Source: Anaerolineae bacterium
GTDB taxonomy: Bacteria > Chloroflexota > Anaerolineae > Caldilineales > Caldilineaceae
Length of the DNA stretch: 64,000 nt
Reading direction: 5' to 3'
Assembly: GCA_030432295.1 (NCBI GenBank)
Contig: JAUIHI010000036.1
Span: forward strand, 1-64,000
The notes below the pieces were generated by a model. The model was not told the DNA's origin and did no database searches. It was given only the letters and a program-made list of their open reading frames with translations. This document shows, in pieces, positions 17,185 to 25,571 of this stretch (its first letter is position 1; each line of letters starts with the position of its first letter). A program made the position numbers and the translations under genes.

Positions 17185-18426
17185 ATGCTTTACCCTCGAA
17201 CCGACCGCCAGAAACGCTTTGTCCAGATCGCCCAAAAGCTCGCCCCCCGCTTTCAGGAACGGGCCGCCCAGCACGACGGGGACGGCTCCTTTCCCCACGA
17301 AAACTTTGCCGATATCCGGGCCGCGGGCCTGCCCTCGCTGATTATCCCGGAAGAGTTCGGCGGCTGGGGCGCGGATTTGCTGGAATCGGTGCTGACAATG
17401 GAAGCCCTGGGCGCTGGCGACGGCAGCACAGCCCTCAGCTTTGTGATGCACGTGCAAGTGCTGGGCGCGGTGGCCGAGAGCCGTAGCTGGCCGGATGCCC
17501 TCTTTGCCCAGGTCTGCCGGGAAGCGGTGGAGCGGGGCGCGCTCATCAACGCCGTGGCCACCGAGCCGCGTCTGGGCAGCCCCAGCCGGGGCGGTCTGCC
17601 CGATACCACCGCCGAACCCATCTACGCCAATGGGGCCAGCGGCGAGCCAGAAGCCTGGCTGATCAACGGGCGCAAGAGCTTTGCCAGCCTCAGCCCGGAA
17701 TTGGATTATTTTATTGTGCCCGCGGCCCTGCAGGACGGCAGCGGCCACGTGGCCCGTTTTGTCATTCCTGCGGGCGAACACATCCGTATTATTGAGACGT
17801 GGGACAGTTTGGGGATGCGTTCCACAGGCAGCCACGACATCGAAATTATCAATGCCCGTGTCGGCGGGGATCAGATGCTGGGCCGGGGTGGACCGGAGAA
17901 GGGCGATCCGGCCCGCTCCACCTACAACGCCTGGTTTGCGCTGACGGTCAGTGGCGTCTATCTGGGCGTGGCCCAGTCCGCGCTGGACTTCGCCGCGGCC
18001 TATGCAAACGAGCGTGTGCCCACCGCGCTGGGCAAGCCGATTGCCAGCCTGGACAACATCCAGCATCGGCTGGGACAGGCGGATCTGTTGCTGACCCAGG
18101 CCAGGGCGCTGGTCTACGGCGTGGCGCGAGAGTGGAGCGAACAGCCCGACAACCGGGCCGCGCTCTCCCCATATGTGGTGGCAACGAAAGTGACAGCCAC
18201 AAACAATGCGATTGCCGCAGTTGATGAGTGTCTGCGGGTGGTGGGCGGATCGGGGATGAGTCGTTCTTTGCCACTGGAACGCTACTTCCGGGATGTGCGT
18301 CCGGGCATCTTCCACCCCCTCAACGACGACCAGGCGTTGTCGATGTTTGGCCGGATTGCCCTGCAACGGGTGGCCGACCGCAAAGCTGAACCGGAGACAG
18401 CCAACAGCAATCCGGTCACGGCGTAG
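17185..18426 (+). CDS. acyl-CoA dehydrogenase family flavoprotein (DszC-like branch)
   Basis: 413 residues; AGGAG precedes the ATG. Helical N-terminal domain (LPSLIIPEEFGGWGADLLES), central beta domain (ATEPRLGSPSRGG, INGRKSFASLSPELDYFIV, LGMRSTGSHDIEI) and C-terminal helical domain. The C-terminus reads YFRDVRPGIFHPLNDDQAL and lacks the EGT motif that holds the catalytic glutamate in many acyl-CoA dehydrogenases. That places it nearer the monooxygenase-like (DszC) or other atypical branch. It diverges from the methylmalonyl-CoA genes, so a link to acyl-CoA breakdown is plausible. Substrate unknown. Confidence 0.87.
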   Translation: MLYPRTDRQKRFVQIAQKLAPRFQERAAQHDGDGSFPHENFADIRAAGLPSLIIPEEFGGWGADLLESVLTMEALGAGDGSTALSFVMHVQVLGAVAESRSWPDALFAQVCREAVERGALINAVATEPRLGSPSRGGLPDTTAEPIYANGASGEPEAWLINGRKSFASLSPELDYFIVPAALQDGSGHVARFVIPAGEHIRIIETWDSLGMRSTGSHDIEIINARVGGDQMLGRGGPEKGDPARSTYNAWFALTVSGVYLGVAQSALDFAAAYANERVPTALGKPIASLDNIQHRLGQADLLLTQARALVYGVAREWSEQPDNRAALSPYVVATKVTATNNAIAAVDECLRVVGGSGMSRSLPLERYFRDVRPGIFHPLNDDQALSMFGRIALQRVADRKAEPETANSNPVTA

Positions 18427-18590
18427 GCTCAGCCTGGGAGCGCGGCTATCCCTAGCGGCGTTCCCAGAGATTAATTTGGTGCTTGCGTAAGCAGTGTAGA
18501 AGGTGGTAGAATCGAGTGGTCGAATGGCTGACGGTTCATCCCCGGACCGCGGCCAGCCCAGACTCCACAGTTCCACAGGGAGAATCGGCT

Positions 18591-19316
18591 ATGCTATCAC
18601 CTTCACCTCACGCATCTGGCGCGCCCGCCGCGCCCGCTGCGCCCGCCACCGACCCAAAACCGGAGGGCGGAATTCTGCTGACACCGACGGTTGCCGCCCA
18701 GCTGGTCGGGCTGGGAATGCTGTTGGCCGCGGTCATCATCGGACTGCTACTCTTCTTTTTGGACAAGCCGGACCCCGCGCCGATTGTCCTGCACCCACCC
18801 CCCACACCCGCGCCCACAGCCACGCCTTTGCCCACGCCGACGCCCAGCCCATTGACAGTATTTGTCAGCGGCGGTGTGGCGCGGCCAGGAATGTATCAAT
18901 TGGGCTGGGACGCACGAGTGGGGGATGCGTTGACCGCTGCCGGAGGGCTGCAAGCGGGGGTTGATGGCGCGCTGGTCAACCAGGCCGAACGACTCTTTGA
19001 CGGCGCACAGGTCCACGTGCCGCTGGTGGAGGAAGAGGTCAACGCCAGCAGCGAGGCAGGGCCACCGCCGGGTCTGTCGGGTGCGTTGAACGTCTCCGCG
19101 CCGGCCGGTGGCGCGGCCGGTGGCGGCGCGGATGGTCTGGTCAATCTCAACACGGCCAGCGCGGACGGGCTGATGAGTCTGCCGGGGATCGGGCCGAGCA
19201 AAGCTGCGGCGATCATCGCCAACCGGCCCTACGATGGGGTGGACGATCTGGACCGGGTCCCCGGCTTTGGGGCCAAGACGATTGACCAGTTGCGGGAATT
19301 GGTGACGACGCGCTGA
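18591..19316 (+). CDS. ComEA-like SLBB/helix-hairpin-helix protein
   Basis: 241 residues from the ATG at 18591, after GGGAG. Layout: short cytoplasmic Ala/Pro-rich tail, one membrane helix (about 35-57, VAAQLVGLGMLLAAVIIGLL), a Pro/Thr linker, an SLBB domain (TVFVSGGVARPGMYQLGWDA), a Gly-rich linker, then a helix-hairpin-helix pair (VNLNTASADGLMSLPGIGPS, VPGFGAKTIDQL). This is the architecture of the competence DNA receptor ComEA, which binds incoming DNA outside the membrane. No ComEC or ComEB gene is adjacent. Confidence 0.88.
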   Translation: MLSPSPHASGAPAAPAAPATDPKPEGGILLTPTVAAQLVGLGMLLAAVIIGLLLFFLDKPDPAPIVLHPPPTPAPTATPLPTPTPSPLTVFVSGGVARPGMYQLGWDARVGDALTAAGGLQAGVDGALVNQAERLFDGAQVHVPLVEEEVNASSEAGPPPGLSGALNVSAPAGGAAGGGADGLVNLNTASADGLMSLPGIGPSKAAAIIANRPYDGVDDLDRVPGFGAKTIDQLRELVTTR

Positions 19317-19351
19317 AGGGGAGTGGGGATCGGAGACTGGAGATTTGGCCG

Positions 19352-19397
19352 AAGCGTGAAATGTGAGAGCGTGCGCACCCTCTCACATTTCACGCTT
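19352..19397. repeat. 18-bp perfect hairpin abutting a stop codon
   Basis: AAGCGTGAAATGTGAGAG (19352-19369) and its exact complement (19380-19397). The next base, 19398, begins the stop codon of the leftward Rieske/glutamate-synthase gene, so the hairpin also sits at a terminator position. Related to 5782-5826. Confidence 0.85.
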
Positions 19398-20978
19398 TTA
19401 CGCGCTGTACGCCTCTGCCGCGTGGCGGATGCCCGTATGTTTGGCCAGGTCATCGTTGTAGGTGACCAGATCGCGCCACGCCAGTTCGGCCAGGCTGCGC
19501 CGCCCACACATTCGGGCAAAGTCGATGAGTTGGTGGCGGGTCCCTTCCAGAAAATTGACCAGCCGTTTGCTGCTCTGGGCAATCTCAAAACGTTCGCGCA
19601 GATCGGCCCGCTGGGTGGCAATGCCCACAGGACAGTTGTTGCTGCTGCACGCCCGGTATTGCTGGCAGCCAATCGCCATCATTGCGCTGGTGGCAATGGC
19701 GACCGCGTCCGCGCCCAGGGCCAGGGCTTTGGCGATGTCCGGCGGAGTGCGGAAACCGCCGGTGACGCAGAGGGTGACGTGGCCCATCCCGTGGCTGTCC
19801 AGCCAACGGCGGGCACGGGGCAGGGCATAGACCGTCGGGATGCCGATGTGGTCCTTCACGTGGACCGGGGCCGCGCCGGTTCCGCCGGGCCTGCCGTCGA
19901 TGGTGATGAAATCCACGTCCAGCTCGCAGGCCGCGGCCAGGTCGGCCTCCAGCTTGGACGCAGCAAATTTGATGCCCACAGGAATGCCCGGATTAACGCT
20001 ACGAATCCAGTCGATGCGCTCCCGCATCTGGGCCGGGCTGGCGATATCGGGGAAGCGGCTGGGGCTGATGGCGTCCTGGCCCTGCTCCAACCCCCGTACT
20101 TGCGCAATCTCCGCCGTCACCTTTGCACCGGGCAGCACACCCCCCAGCCCGGTCTTGGCGCTCTGCCCCATTTTGATTTCGATGGCGTCGGCCTTGCGGA
20201 TGTTCTCTTCGTTCCAGCCGAAGTAGCCGGACGCCATTTCAAAGACGTAGTATTTGGCCGCGGCCTGCTCCTCCGGCAGCATTCCTCCTTCGCCGCTGCA
20301 ATTCATTGTGCCCACCTGGGCCGCGCCCTGGGCCAGGGCGATTTTGGCCTCTTTGGAGAGTGCGCCGAAGCTCATGTGGCTGATGTAGACGGGCAGGGAT
20401 AGGCGGATGGGTCGGGCCGCACGGGGGCCGATGACGACTTCGGTGGAGACGGTTTCGTCGTCGAGTAGGGGCGGGTCGGCCAGTTGACCGGGCAGAAAGT
20501 AGAGGTCGTCGAAGTCGGGCACGGCGCGGGTGGTGCGCAGGGGTTCGTTCTCTTTCCACGTGCCTTTGGCCAGTTTGTGAATGGTTTTGATGGCCGGTTC
20601 GATGTCGGCGTCGGCGTGGCGTTCCCAGCGTTTGAGATAGCCCTCGACTGTCGGGATGGGCTGCACCGCGTCGGCGTCGATCTCCACCTGGCCGTCCACC
20701 TGGCGCACGGGATAGGTCGTCACCCGGTCGCGAGGGTCGTAGCGGCTGATGCCTGTGCGCACGTCGAAGTCCCACTGGTGCAGGGGGCAGATGACATCCG
20801 GGCCGCTCAGTTTGCCGTCGCCCAGTTGACCGTCCCGGTGGGGGCAGCTATTGTCCAGGGCGTAGAAGTCGCCATCGTAGTTGGCCAGGCATATCTCCCG
20901 CCCGTTGACGGTGACGATTGTGACCTGGCCGGGGGAGAGGTCGGCGGTGGCGGCGAGGATTGTGACGAAATTGGGCAT
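19398..20978 (-). CDS. Rieske domain fused to glutamate-synthase-type FMN domain
   Basis: 526 residues; GGAG precedes the ATG. Residues 1-100 are a Rieske [2Fe-2S] ferredoxin domain with ligands C45/H47 (SCPHRDG) and C64/H67 (CPLHQWDF). Residues about 140-510 are the FMN-binding barrel of the glutamate synthase large subunit: SHMSFGALSKEAK, GEGGMLPEE, KMGQSAKTGLGGVLPG, ITIDGRPGGTGAAP, GGFRTPPDIAKALALGADAV. C438, C444 and C449 have the C-x5-C-x4-C spacing of its 3Fe-4S cluster. The glutaminase domain is absent, so any amination would need free ammonia, and the Rieske centre is a likely electron port. Substrate unknown. The gene is isolated. Confidence 0.88.
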   Translation of the reverse strand: MPNFVTILAATADLSPGQVTIVTVNGREICLANYDGDFYALDNSCPHRDGQLGDGKLSGPDVICPLHQWDFDVRTGISRYDPRDRVTTYPVRQVDGQVEIDADAVQPIPTVEGYLKRWERHADADIEPAIKTIHKLAKGTWKENEPLRTTRAVPDFDDLYFLPGQLADPPLLDDETVSTEVVIGPRAARPIRLSLPVYISHMSFGALSKEAKIALAQGAAQVGTMNCSGEGGMLPEEQAAAKYYVFEMASGYFGWNEENIRKADAIEIKMGQSAKTGLGGVLPGAKVTAEIAQVRGLEQGQDAISPSRFPDIASPAQMRERIDWIRSVNPGIPVGIKFAASKLEADLAAACELDVDFITIDGRPGGTGAAPVHVKDHIGIPTVYALPRARRWLDSHGMGHVTLCVTGGFRTPPDIAKALALGADAVAIATSAMMAIGCQQYRACSSNNCPVGIATQRADLRERFEIAQSSKRLVNFLEGTRHQLIDFARMCGRRSLAELAWRDLVTYNDDLAKHTGIRHAAEAYSA

Positions 20979-21047
20979 ACTTTTCTCCGGCGGTGAGTCT
21001 TCAAAGAGGAAGACGGTTGGCGGTCGGGTTCTGTTTGCTGGATAGAT

Positions 21048-21902
21048 TTAGTGGGTTTCTGTCTGCATTCTTTCTGCGCCTGCACGTTGCGCAGCGCGCA
21101 AAATTTTCAGCAATCGATCGGGGGCATCGCTGCGCTGTGCCAATTCGTTATAGGGTATTAGTGCGCCCTGCCAGCCTGATGTATGCCAGCGTGCAGGTTC
21201 GGGCAAGACCGCAGCGGTCAAGCCATCGGGAAAGGGATAGGCGGTGATGTAGATGTAAGGGTCCGAGATGTCCTCGTCGCCGGTGGAGAAGCCGAATGCC
21301 ATTTGCTCTTGGGCATTTTCCACGTCGTTGGGATCCACGCCCGGCACATTGCGCCCCGAGAACCAGACCAGCGAGAGATCGAAATGGTGGGGCCAAAGCT
21401 GCACAGGACTGGTCTTGCCGGACAGTTCGGTTTGGAACCCGCGCCAGATACCCGCCAGGGTTTGCAAAACCTGGTTGTATTGTTGGGCGTGGTCTGGATT
21501 GTAACTGCGCGGCGTCTCATCGGTGAAGAGGCTCCTGTCGATGGCTGGTTGGATCCCCCGTTTGTTGAGCGCTTGCAGGATGGCGTTGGTCAGGCTGTGG
21601 ATGGAGTGACTGGCCAGAGAGATTGTCTGGCTCGATTCCTGACCCGCAATGGTTACCGCGTGCTGGTTCAGATCGAGCGTCAGGCTACAGCTATCGCGGC
21701 TGTCATCATTTCTGCCAGAAACGGGCATCGGTCCTGTAGACAGTCCACCGTCGCTGGGGAGCAGGCTGGCGTGCCACCAATGCTCCTGGGGTGGGGAGAG
21801 GGCTTGGCGAATTTTGCCCAGGATTCGACTGTAGGCGTGCAGGGTGTCACGGGTTTTCTGCCACCGCGCAAGAGGCAAGGGGAGAAGTGTCGAATAATTC
21901 AA
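21048..21902 (-). CDS. DUF5996 family protein
   Basis: 284 residues. Recognisable by PLPLARWQKTRDTLHAYSRI at the N-terminus, WWHASLLPSDGGLSTGP, VQLWPHHFDLSLVWF and the acidic stretch GFSTGDEDISDPYIYITAYP. Members are about 300-residue soluble proteins without an experimentally established role. The start is a TTG at 21902 with GGAG upstream; no better start exists before residue 59. No operon partner. Confidence 0.75.
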   Translation of the reverse strand: MNYSTLLPLPLARWQKTRDTLHAYSRILGKIRQALSPPQEHWWHASLLPSDGGLSTGPMPVSGRNDDSRDSCSLTLDLNQHAVTIAGQESSQTISLASHSIHSLTNAILQALNKRGIQPAIDRSLFTDETPRSYNPDHAQQYNQVLQTLAGIWRGFQTELSGKTSPVQLWPHHFDLSLVWFSGRNVPGVDPNDVENAQEQMAFGFSTGDEDISDPYIYITAYPFPDGLTAAVLPEPARWHTSGWQGALIPYNELAQRSDAPDRLLKILRAAQRAGAERMQTETH

Positions 21903-22038
21903 AAGGCAAACTCCGCTGTGGGTATGGTTTGGAATGTACGATCAACAACACTCACGGTATCCCGAATTTCCCTTTCTCTCTGTTGTGCCGGGTACAAAAG
22001 TTGATCGCGCTACCCATAATATTTTTTCTTGACGCATT

Positions 22039-23052
22039 CTAAAACAGATTCAAATTCCCCTGGGCCTCAATCCAGAAATGGTCATAGACCCCAGCGACCT
22101 CAGGAATCGGAATGGCAAAGGGCAGCGACGCTCCCGGCGCGAGGGTCTGCCCGCCCAGGAAGATGTCGGCCATATCCACCACTTCGCCGGCCGCGTCGTA
22201 AAAGGTGACTGCTACCACAATCGACGTCAGCGTACTCTCCTGCTCGTTGTGAATCTGTCCCGTCACTTCACCCTTGCCCCCCGTGCCCTGGCCGACCGCC
22301 CCTTCCACAACCGTCAGATAGCGAAATTCGATCAGACTCACATCTTCCCAGGTGACGGTCAGCTCATAGCGTTCCACCGCCGAGACCAGATTCTCCACTT
22401 TCAGTTTGAAGGGATTGCCCACCTCCGGCTCGGTCATGGGCAGACTGGTAAGGGCCTGGCCCGCGGCCACCAGTTTGCCCCCACTGTCGTAGAAGTTGGC
22501 GATGACCTTCGCCCCGTAGACGGCCACCCCGCTGGTGTTCAGCACCTCCCCCACCACCACATAATTCGAGCCGTCGGAGAATCCCCGATGGCTGGCGACG
22601 AAGATGCCCGTGGGATAGGGCGTCTTTGTGGGCGCGGGGGTGGGCGGCTCAGTGGGGGCCGTTGTCGGCGTTGTGGGGGGTACGGAAGTGGGCACGGAAG
22701 TGGGCACTGAAGTGGGCACTGAAGTGGGCACGGAAGTGGGCACGGAAGTGGGCACTGAAGTCGGCTCGGGGGTCGGACTGGCGGGCGGCGCTGGTGTATT
22801 AGTCGCAGGCGGAAGGGCGGTCGCCGTCTCGGCGGGGGGAATGGGTGTGCCGGTAGGCGTCTCCGCTGGCCCATCGACAATGCCCACAGAAACCGGCGTC
22901 GCTGTGGCCTCTATTGCCGCTGGATCCGTGGGCGCGGCTGTGGACCCTTGCACCACCGCCCGGCCCTGGGGCTGGACCGGTGTGGGCACGACACAGCCCG
23001 CAACCCCCAACAGAATTGCCAGCAGGACAGAAAAGGTAACGTATCGTCTCAT
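22039..23052 (-). CDS. FxLYD-domain lipoprotein with PTSV repeat linker
   Basis: 337 residues from the ATG at 23052 (GGGAGG upstream). The signal peptide ends in lipobox LLGVAGC, so the mature protein is lipid-anchored outside the membrane. A Thr/Pro-rich linker contains consecutive PTSV units encoded by a 12-bp tandem repeat (22684-22767). The C-terminal half holds two FxLYD-like beta domains (VVGEVLNTSGVAVYGAKVIA with YDSGGKLVAAG, and VTGQIHNEQESTLTSIVVAV with FYDAAGEVV). Such domains are extracellular beta-sandwiches, often of unknown ligand. Confidence 0.85.
   Translation of the reverse strand: MRRYVTFSVLLAILLGVAGCVVPTPVQPQGRAVVQGSTAAPTDPAAIEATATPVSVGIVDGPAETPTGTPIPPAETATALPPATNTPAPPASPTPEPTSVPTSVPTSVPTSVPTSVPTSVPTSVPPTTPTTAPTEPPTPAPTKTPYPTGIFVASHRGFSDGSNYVVVGEVLNTSGVAVYGAKVIANFYDSGGKLVAAGQALTSLPMTEPEVGNPFKLKVENLVSAVERYELTVTWEDVSLIEFRYLTVVEGAVGQGTGGKGEVTGQIHNEQESTLTSIVVAVTFYDAAGEVVDMADIFLGGQTLAPGASLPFAIPIPEVAGVYDHFWIEAQGNLNLF
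22684..22767. repeat. 12-bp tandem repeat within the lipoprotein gene
   Basis: Six near-identical units of (G/T)GAAGTGGGCAC and a seventh degenerate unit, in phase with codons, each encoding Pro-Thr-Ser-Val on the minus strand. Copy-number change would alter linker length without frameshift. Confidence 0.9.
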
Positions 23053-23244
23053 CACAACCTCCCTCAAAAAGGACACAGATGCCCAGGATTTTCATCCGTG
23101 TCGATCCGCGCACTCCGTCCGATGCCGCTTTTATGCTTCCAATCTTTGCCCGCAGCCGTATCTCGGCGCTTGTCCTGCGCCGTCCCTGCCTCTATAATAC
23201 CTGTTCCGGCCACTACGTCAACCACGCAAAGGACCCCGCCGCCA

Positions 23245-24459
23245 ATGAGAGCCGAAACCGTCCAGACCCCAGCCCAAACGCCCACCGTCGCTGAAGCCGA
23301 AAGTTTCCAGACCGGTGAAGTGATGACTGTCGCCGGGGGACACTTTGTCCACGATAGCTTCAGCGCCTTCCTCTCCCCGCTCCTGCCTCTCATCCAGGAC
23401 CGGCTGGGGACGAGCTATGCAGCCACCGGCGGACTCTCCATTTTTATCCAACTGCCCAGTCTGCTCAATCCCTTTCTCGGCTACGCTGCCGACCGCATCA
23501 GCCTGCGCTATTTCATTATTCTGGCCCCGGCCATCACCGCCACCCTCAGCAGCAGCCTGGGATTGGTCCACAGCTATTTTGCCCTGGCCCTGCTGCTGTT
23601 GACTGCGGGGGTCAGCGTCGCCGCTTTCCACGCACCCGCGCCGGCAATGATCGGGCGTATCTCCGGCAAACGGGTGGGCACGGGGATGAGTATCTTTATG
23701 GCCTCCGGGGAACTGGGGCGCACCCTTGGCCCCCTGCTCGTCTCCTCCGCGGTCATCTGGTGGGGGCTGGAAGGCATCTGGCGGCTGGCGATTTTGGGCT
23801 GGATCTGCTCGGCGGTCCTCTACTGGCGGCTGCGCAATCTCTCGGCTCGTCCACCCCAGCCCGACGGCGGACTGGCCGAACTCTGGCCCCGGGTGCGCCA
23901 GGTCTACCCGGCCCTGCTCTGGATTCTGGCCACCAAAGCCTTTATCGCCGTGGCCCTCACCACCTATCTGCCGATTTTTATGAGCGATACCAAAAATGCC
24001 TCTCTCTGGCTGGCCGCGGCCTCGCTGACTGTGCTGGAAGGCGCCGGGGTGGTGGGCGCGCTGGCCACGGGGACCTACAGCGACAAACTGGGGCGACGGC
24101 GGGTGCTGACGATTCTCTATGTGCTGGCTCCTTTTGTTCTCTTTGGCTTTCTGGCCGCGCCGGAGCCTCTGCTCTTTCCTCTGCTTCTGGCCCTGGGCTT
24201 GACCGCCATCTCCCCAACGCCGGTGATGATGGCTCTGGTGCAGGACTATTTTCCCCAACACCGGGCACTGGCCAATGGGATTTTTCTGACGGCCAACTTC
24301 CTCACACGGGCATTGGCGATTTGGGTGGTGGGCTGGCTGGCCGACAGCTTTGGGCTACAGACAGCCTTTCTGTGGAGTGGAGTTCTTGGCCTGGCGACGG
24401 TTGTGGGGGTGTGGATGTTGCCGAGCAACGCCGCGCTGGAGGGGGAAACGGCGGGCTAA
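23245..24459 (+). CDS. MFS transporter
   Basis: 404 residues from the ATG at 23245. Twelve-helix major facilitator of the fosmidomycin-resistance-like group: TVAGGHFVHDSFSAFLSPLL in helix 1, LGYAADRISLRYFI after helix 2, GSVGAAFH-type sequence SVAAFHAPAPAMIGR in helix 4, and YSDKLGRRRVLTILYVLAP between helices 8 and 9. Likely an efflux pump or sugar/organic-acid carrier; the substrate is not readable. It converges with the GNAT gene: the stops are 3 bases apart. It diverges from the lipoprotein gene. Confidence 0.88.
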   Translation: MRAETVQTPAQTPTVAEAESFQTGEVMTVAGGHFVHDSFSAFLSPLLPLIQDRLGTSYAATGGLSIFIQLPSLLNPFLGYAADRISLRYFIILAPAITATLSSSLGLVHSYFALALLLLTAGVSVAAFHAPAPAMIGRISGKRVGTGMSIFMASGELGRTLGPLLVSSAVIWWGLEGIWRLAILGWICSAVLYWRLRNLSARPPQPDGGLAELWPRVRQVYPALLWILATKAFIAVALTTYLPIFMSDTKNASLWLAAASLTVLEGAGVVGALATGTYSDKLGRRRVLTILYVLAPFVLFGFLAAPEPLLFPLLLALGLTAISPTPVMMALVQDYFPQHRALANGIFLTANFLTRALAIWVVGWLADSFGLQTAFLWSGVLGLATVVGVWMLPSNAALEGETAG

Positions 24460-24461
24460 AG

Positions 24462-25352
24462 TCAGTTTTCCCTCTCCCATCGATAGACAAAAACCGGCAT
24501 CCGTGCGCCGTGGCGACGGAAGTGGGCGGATTCGTAGAGGGCTTGGGCAGCCGGGTTGCTCTCCGGTGTGTTGAGCAGAATCCGGTAGCAGTCGTGGGCG
24601 TGGGCGTAGGCGATGCTCTCGACGAGGAGTTGCCGTCCGATCCCCTGGCCCCGCAACGACGGATGCACGGCCAGCCGAACCATCTGGGCCTGGTTGTCGT
24701 CGTGGCGGTCCTGGGCGGTGTGCAGGGAAATCGCCCCATAGCCAGCCAATTGCCCGCCCATTTCCGCAGCCTGCACTCGGCAGGTAAAGAGGATTTCCAG
24801 CAGTTCCGCGTCGGACATACGCCAGAGCGGGGGAAACGCGGCCCGATCCAATTCTTGCAGTCTGGGCAGATCGTCCGGGGTCAGGGGCCGTAAGAGAGCA
24901 GCGCCAGCGGAATCGGGCAGGTTGTGTCGGGTGCGCTGGTAGAAGTAGAGGTGATCGGCGATGGCGAATCCCTGGCTGACCAGCAGCCGTTCCAGCCACT
25001 TCTCACCAGTCAGCGCGGTAAGTTGGAAGGGCTGGCCCCCGGTTTGCCGCCCAGCGATGGCCTGACCAATCAACTGTTCGGCAGACGCACCCGGAGGCAA
25101 CTGGCGACCAATCAGCGCTGCCCGCAGTGCGCCGTCCGGCAAGGACCCCGGCACAGCCTTGCGGGCAGGTGCGTCAAAGGCGACAAATCCCCACACGCCC
25201 GCGTCATCATCCGGCAGAACACCCACCGCCGCGCCCGCCTTCCCCAGCAGATCGGGCAAATCTTCCAACCCACAATTGAGGAAGCTGTGCCGATTCTCCT
25301 GCCACAGACGGCGGATGGCGGGCAGATCGGCGGGGGTTGGGGGACGAATCAT
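24462..25352 (-). CDS. tandem GNAT N-acetyltransferase
   Basis: 296 residues holding two acetyltransferase folds. The C-terminal one (about 150-292) is intact, with VQAAEMGGQLAGYGAIS, MVRLAVHPSLRGQGIGRQLL (acetyl-CoA loop R-x-x-G-x-G) and ILLNTPESNPAAQALYESAHF. The N-terminal half (about 1-135) keeps the beginning of the fold (RPPTPADLPAIRRLWQENRH) but lacks a clear RxxGxG loop, so it is probably a degenerate partner domain. Substrate unknown. Confidence 0.85.
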   Translation of the reverse strand: MIRPPTPADLPAIRRLWQENRHSFLNCGLEDLPDLLGKAGAAVGVLPDDDAGVWGFVAFDAPARKAVPGSLPDGALRAALIGRQLPPGASAEQLIGQAIAGRQTGGQPFQLTALTGEKWLERLLVSQGFAIADHLYFYQRTRHNLPDSAGAALLRPLTPDDLPRLQELDRAAFPPLWRMSDAELLEILFTCRVQAAEMGGQLAGYGAISLHTAQDRHDDNQAQMVRLAVHPSLRGQGIGRQLLVESIAYAHAHDCYRILLNTPESNPAAQALYESAHFRRHGARMPVFVYRWEREN

Positions 25353-25401
25353 TGGTGGGTTTGTGTGAAGGAATAGGAGAAGTGAACAGTGACCAGCGAC
25401 G

Positions 25402-25504
25402 CCGGTTGAGCCTGTCGAAACCCAGGAGCGGGTCTACGAGAGATCGCCTTCTGAGCCGCTGGTTTCACTTCGACAAGCTCAGTACAAGCGACAAGCTCAA
25501 CCGA
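25402..25504. repeat. intergenic repeat with TTCGACAAGCTCA words
   Basis: GGTTGAGCCTGTCGAAAC near 25403 is answered by TTCGACAAGCTCAG and GACAAGCTCAACC at about 25468-25502 in inverted orientation. It lies between the GNAT start and the rfbB stop and encodes nothing visible. Confidence 0.7.
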
Positions 25505-25571
25505 CGCTCTCTGAGTGGGCTACCTCGATTTCTGCTTCTGCGTCACAAACTATTGCAGGAGTTGTCCAGAG

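Noticed and set aside
17107-18576. A 489-codon minus-strand frame opposite the acyl-CoA dehydrogenase
   Set aside because: No family features, and the plus strand clearly encodes a flavoprotein with a good ribosome site.
22684-22767. Possible CRISPR-like array
   Set aside because: The repeat unit is 12 bp with no spacers and lies in phase within a coding linker.
23218-24261. A 347-codon minus-strand frame opposite the MFS transporter
   Set aside because: Composition is Gln/Gly/Arg-rich low complexity, typical of an antisense shadow of a membrane-protein gene.
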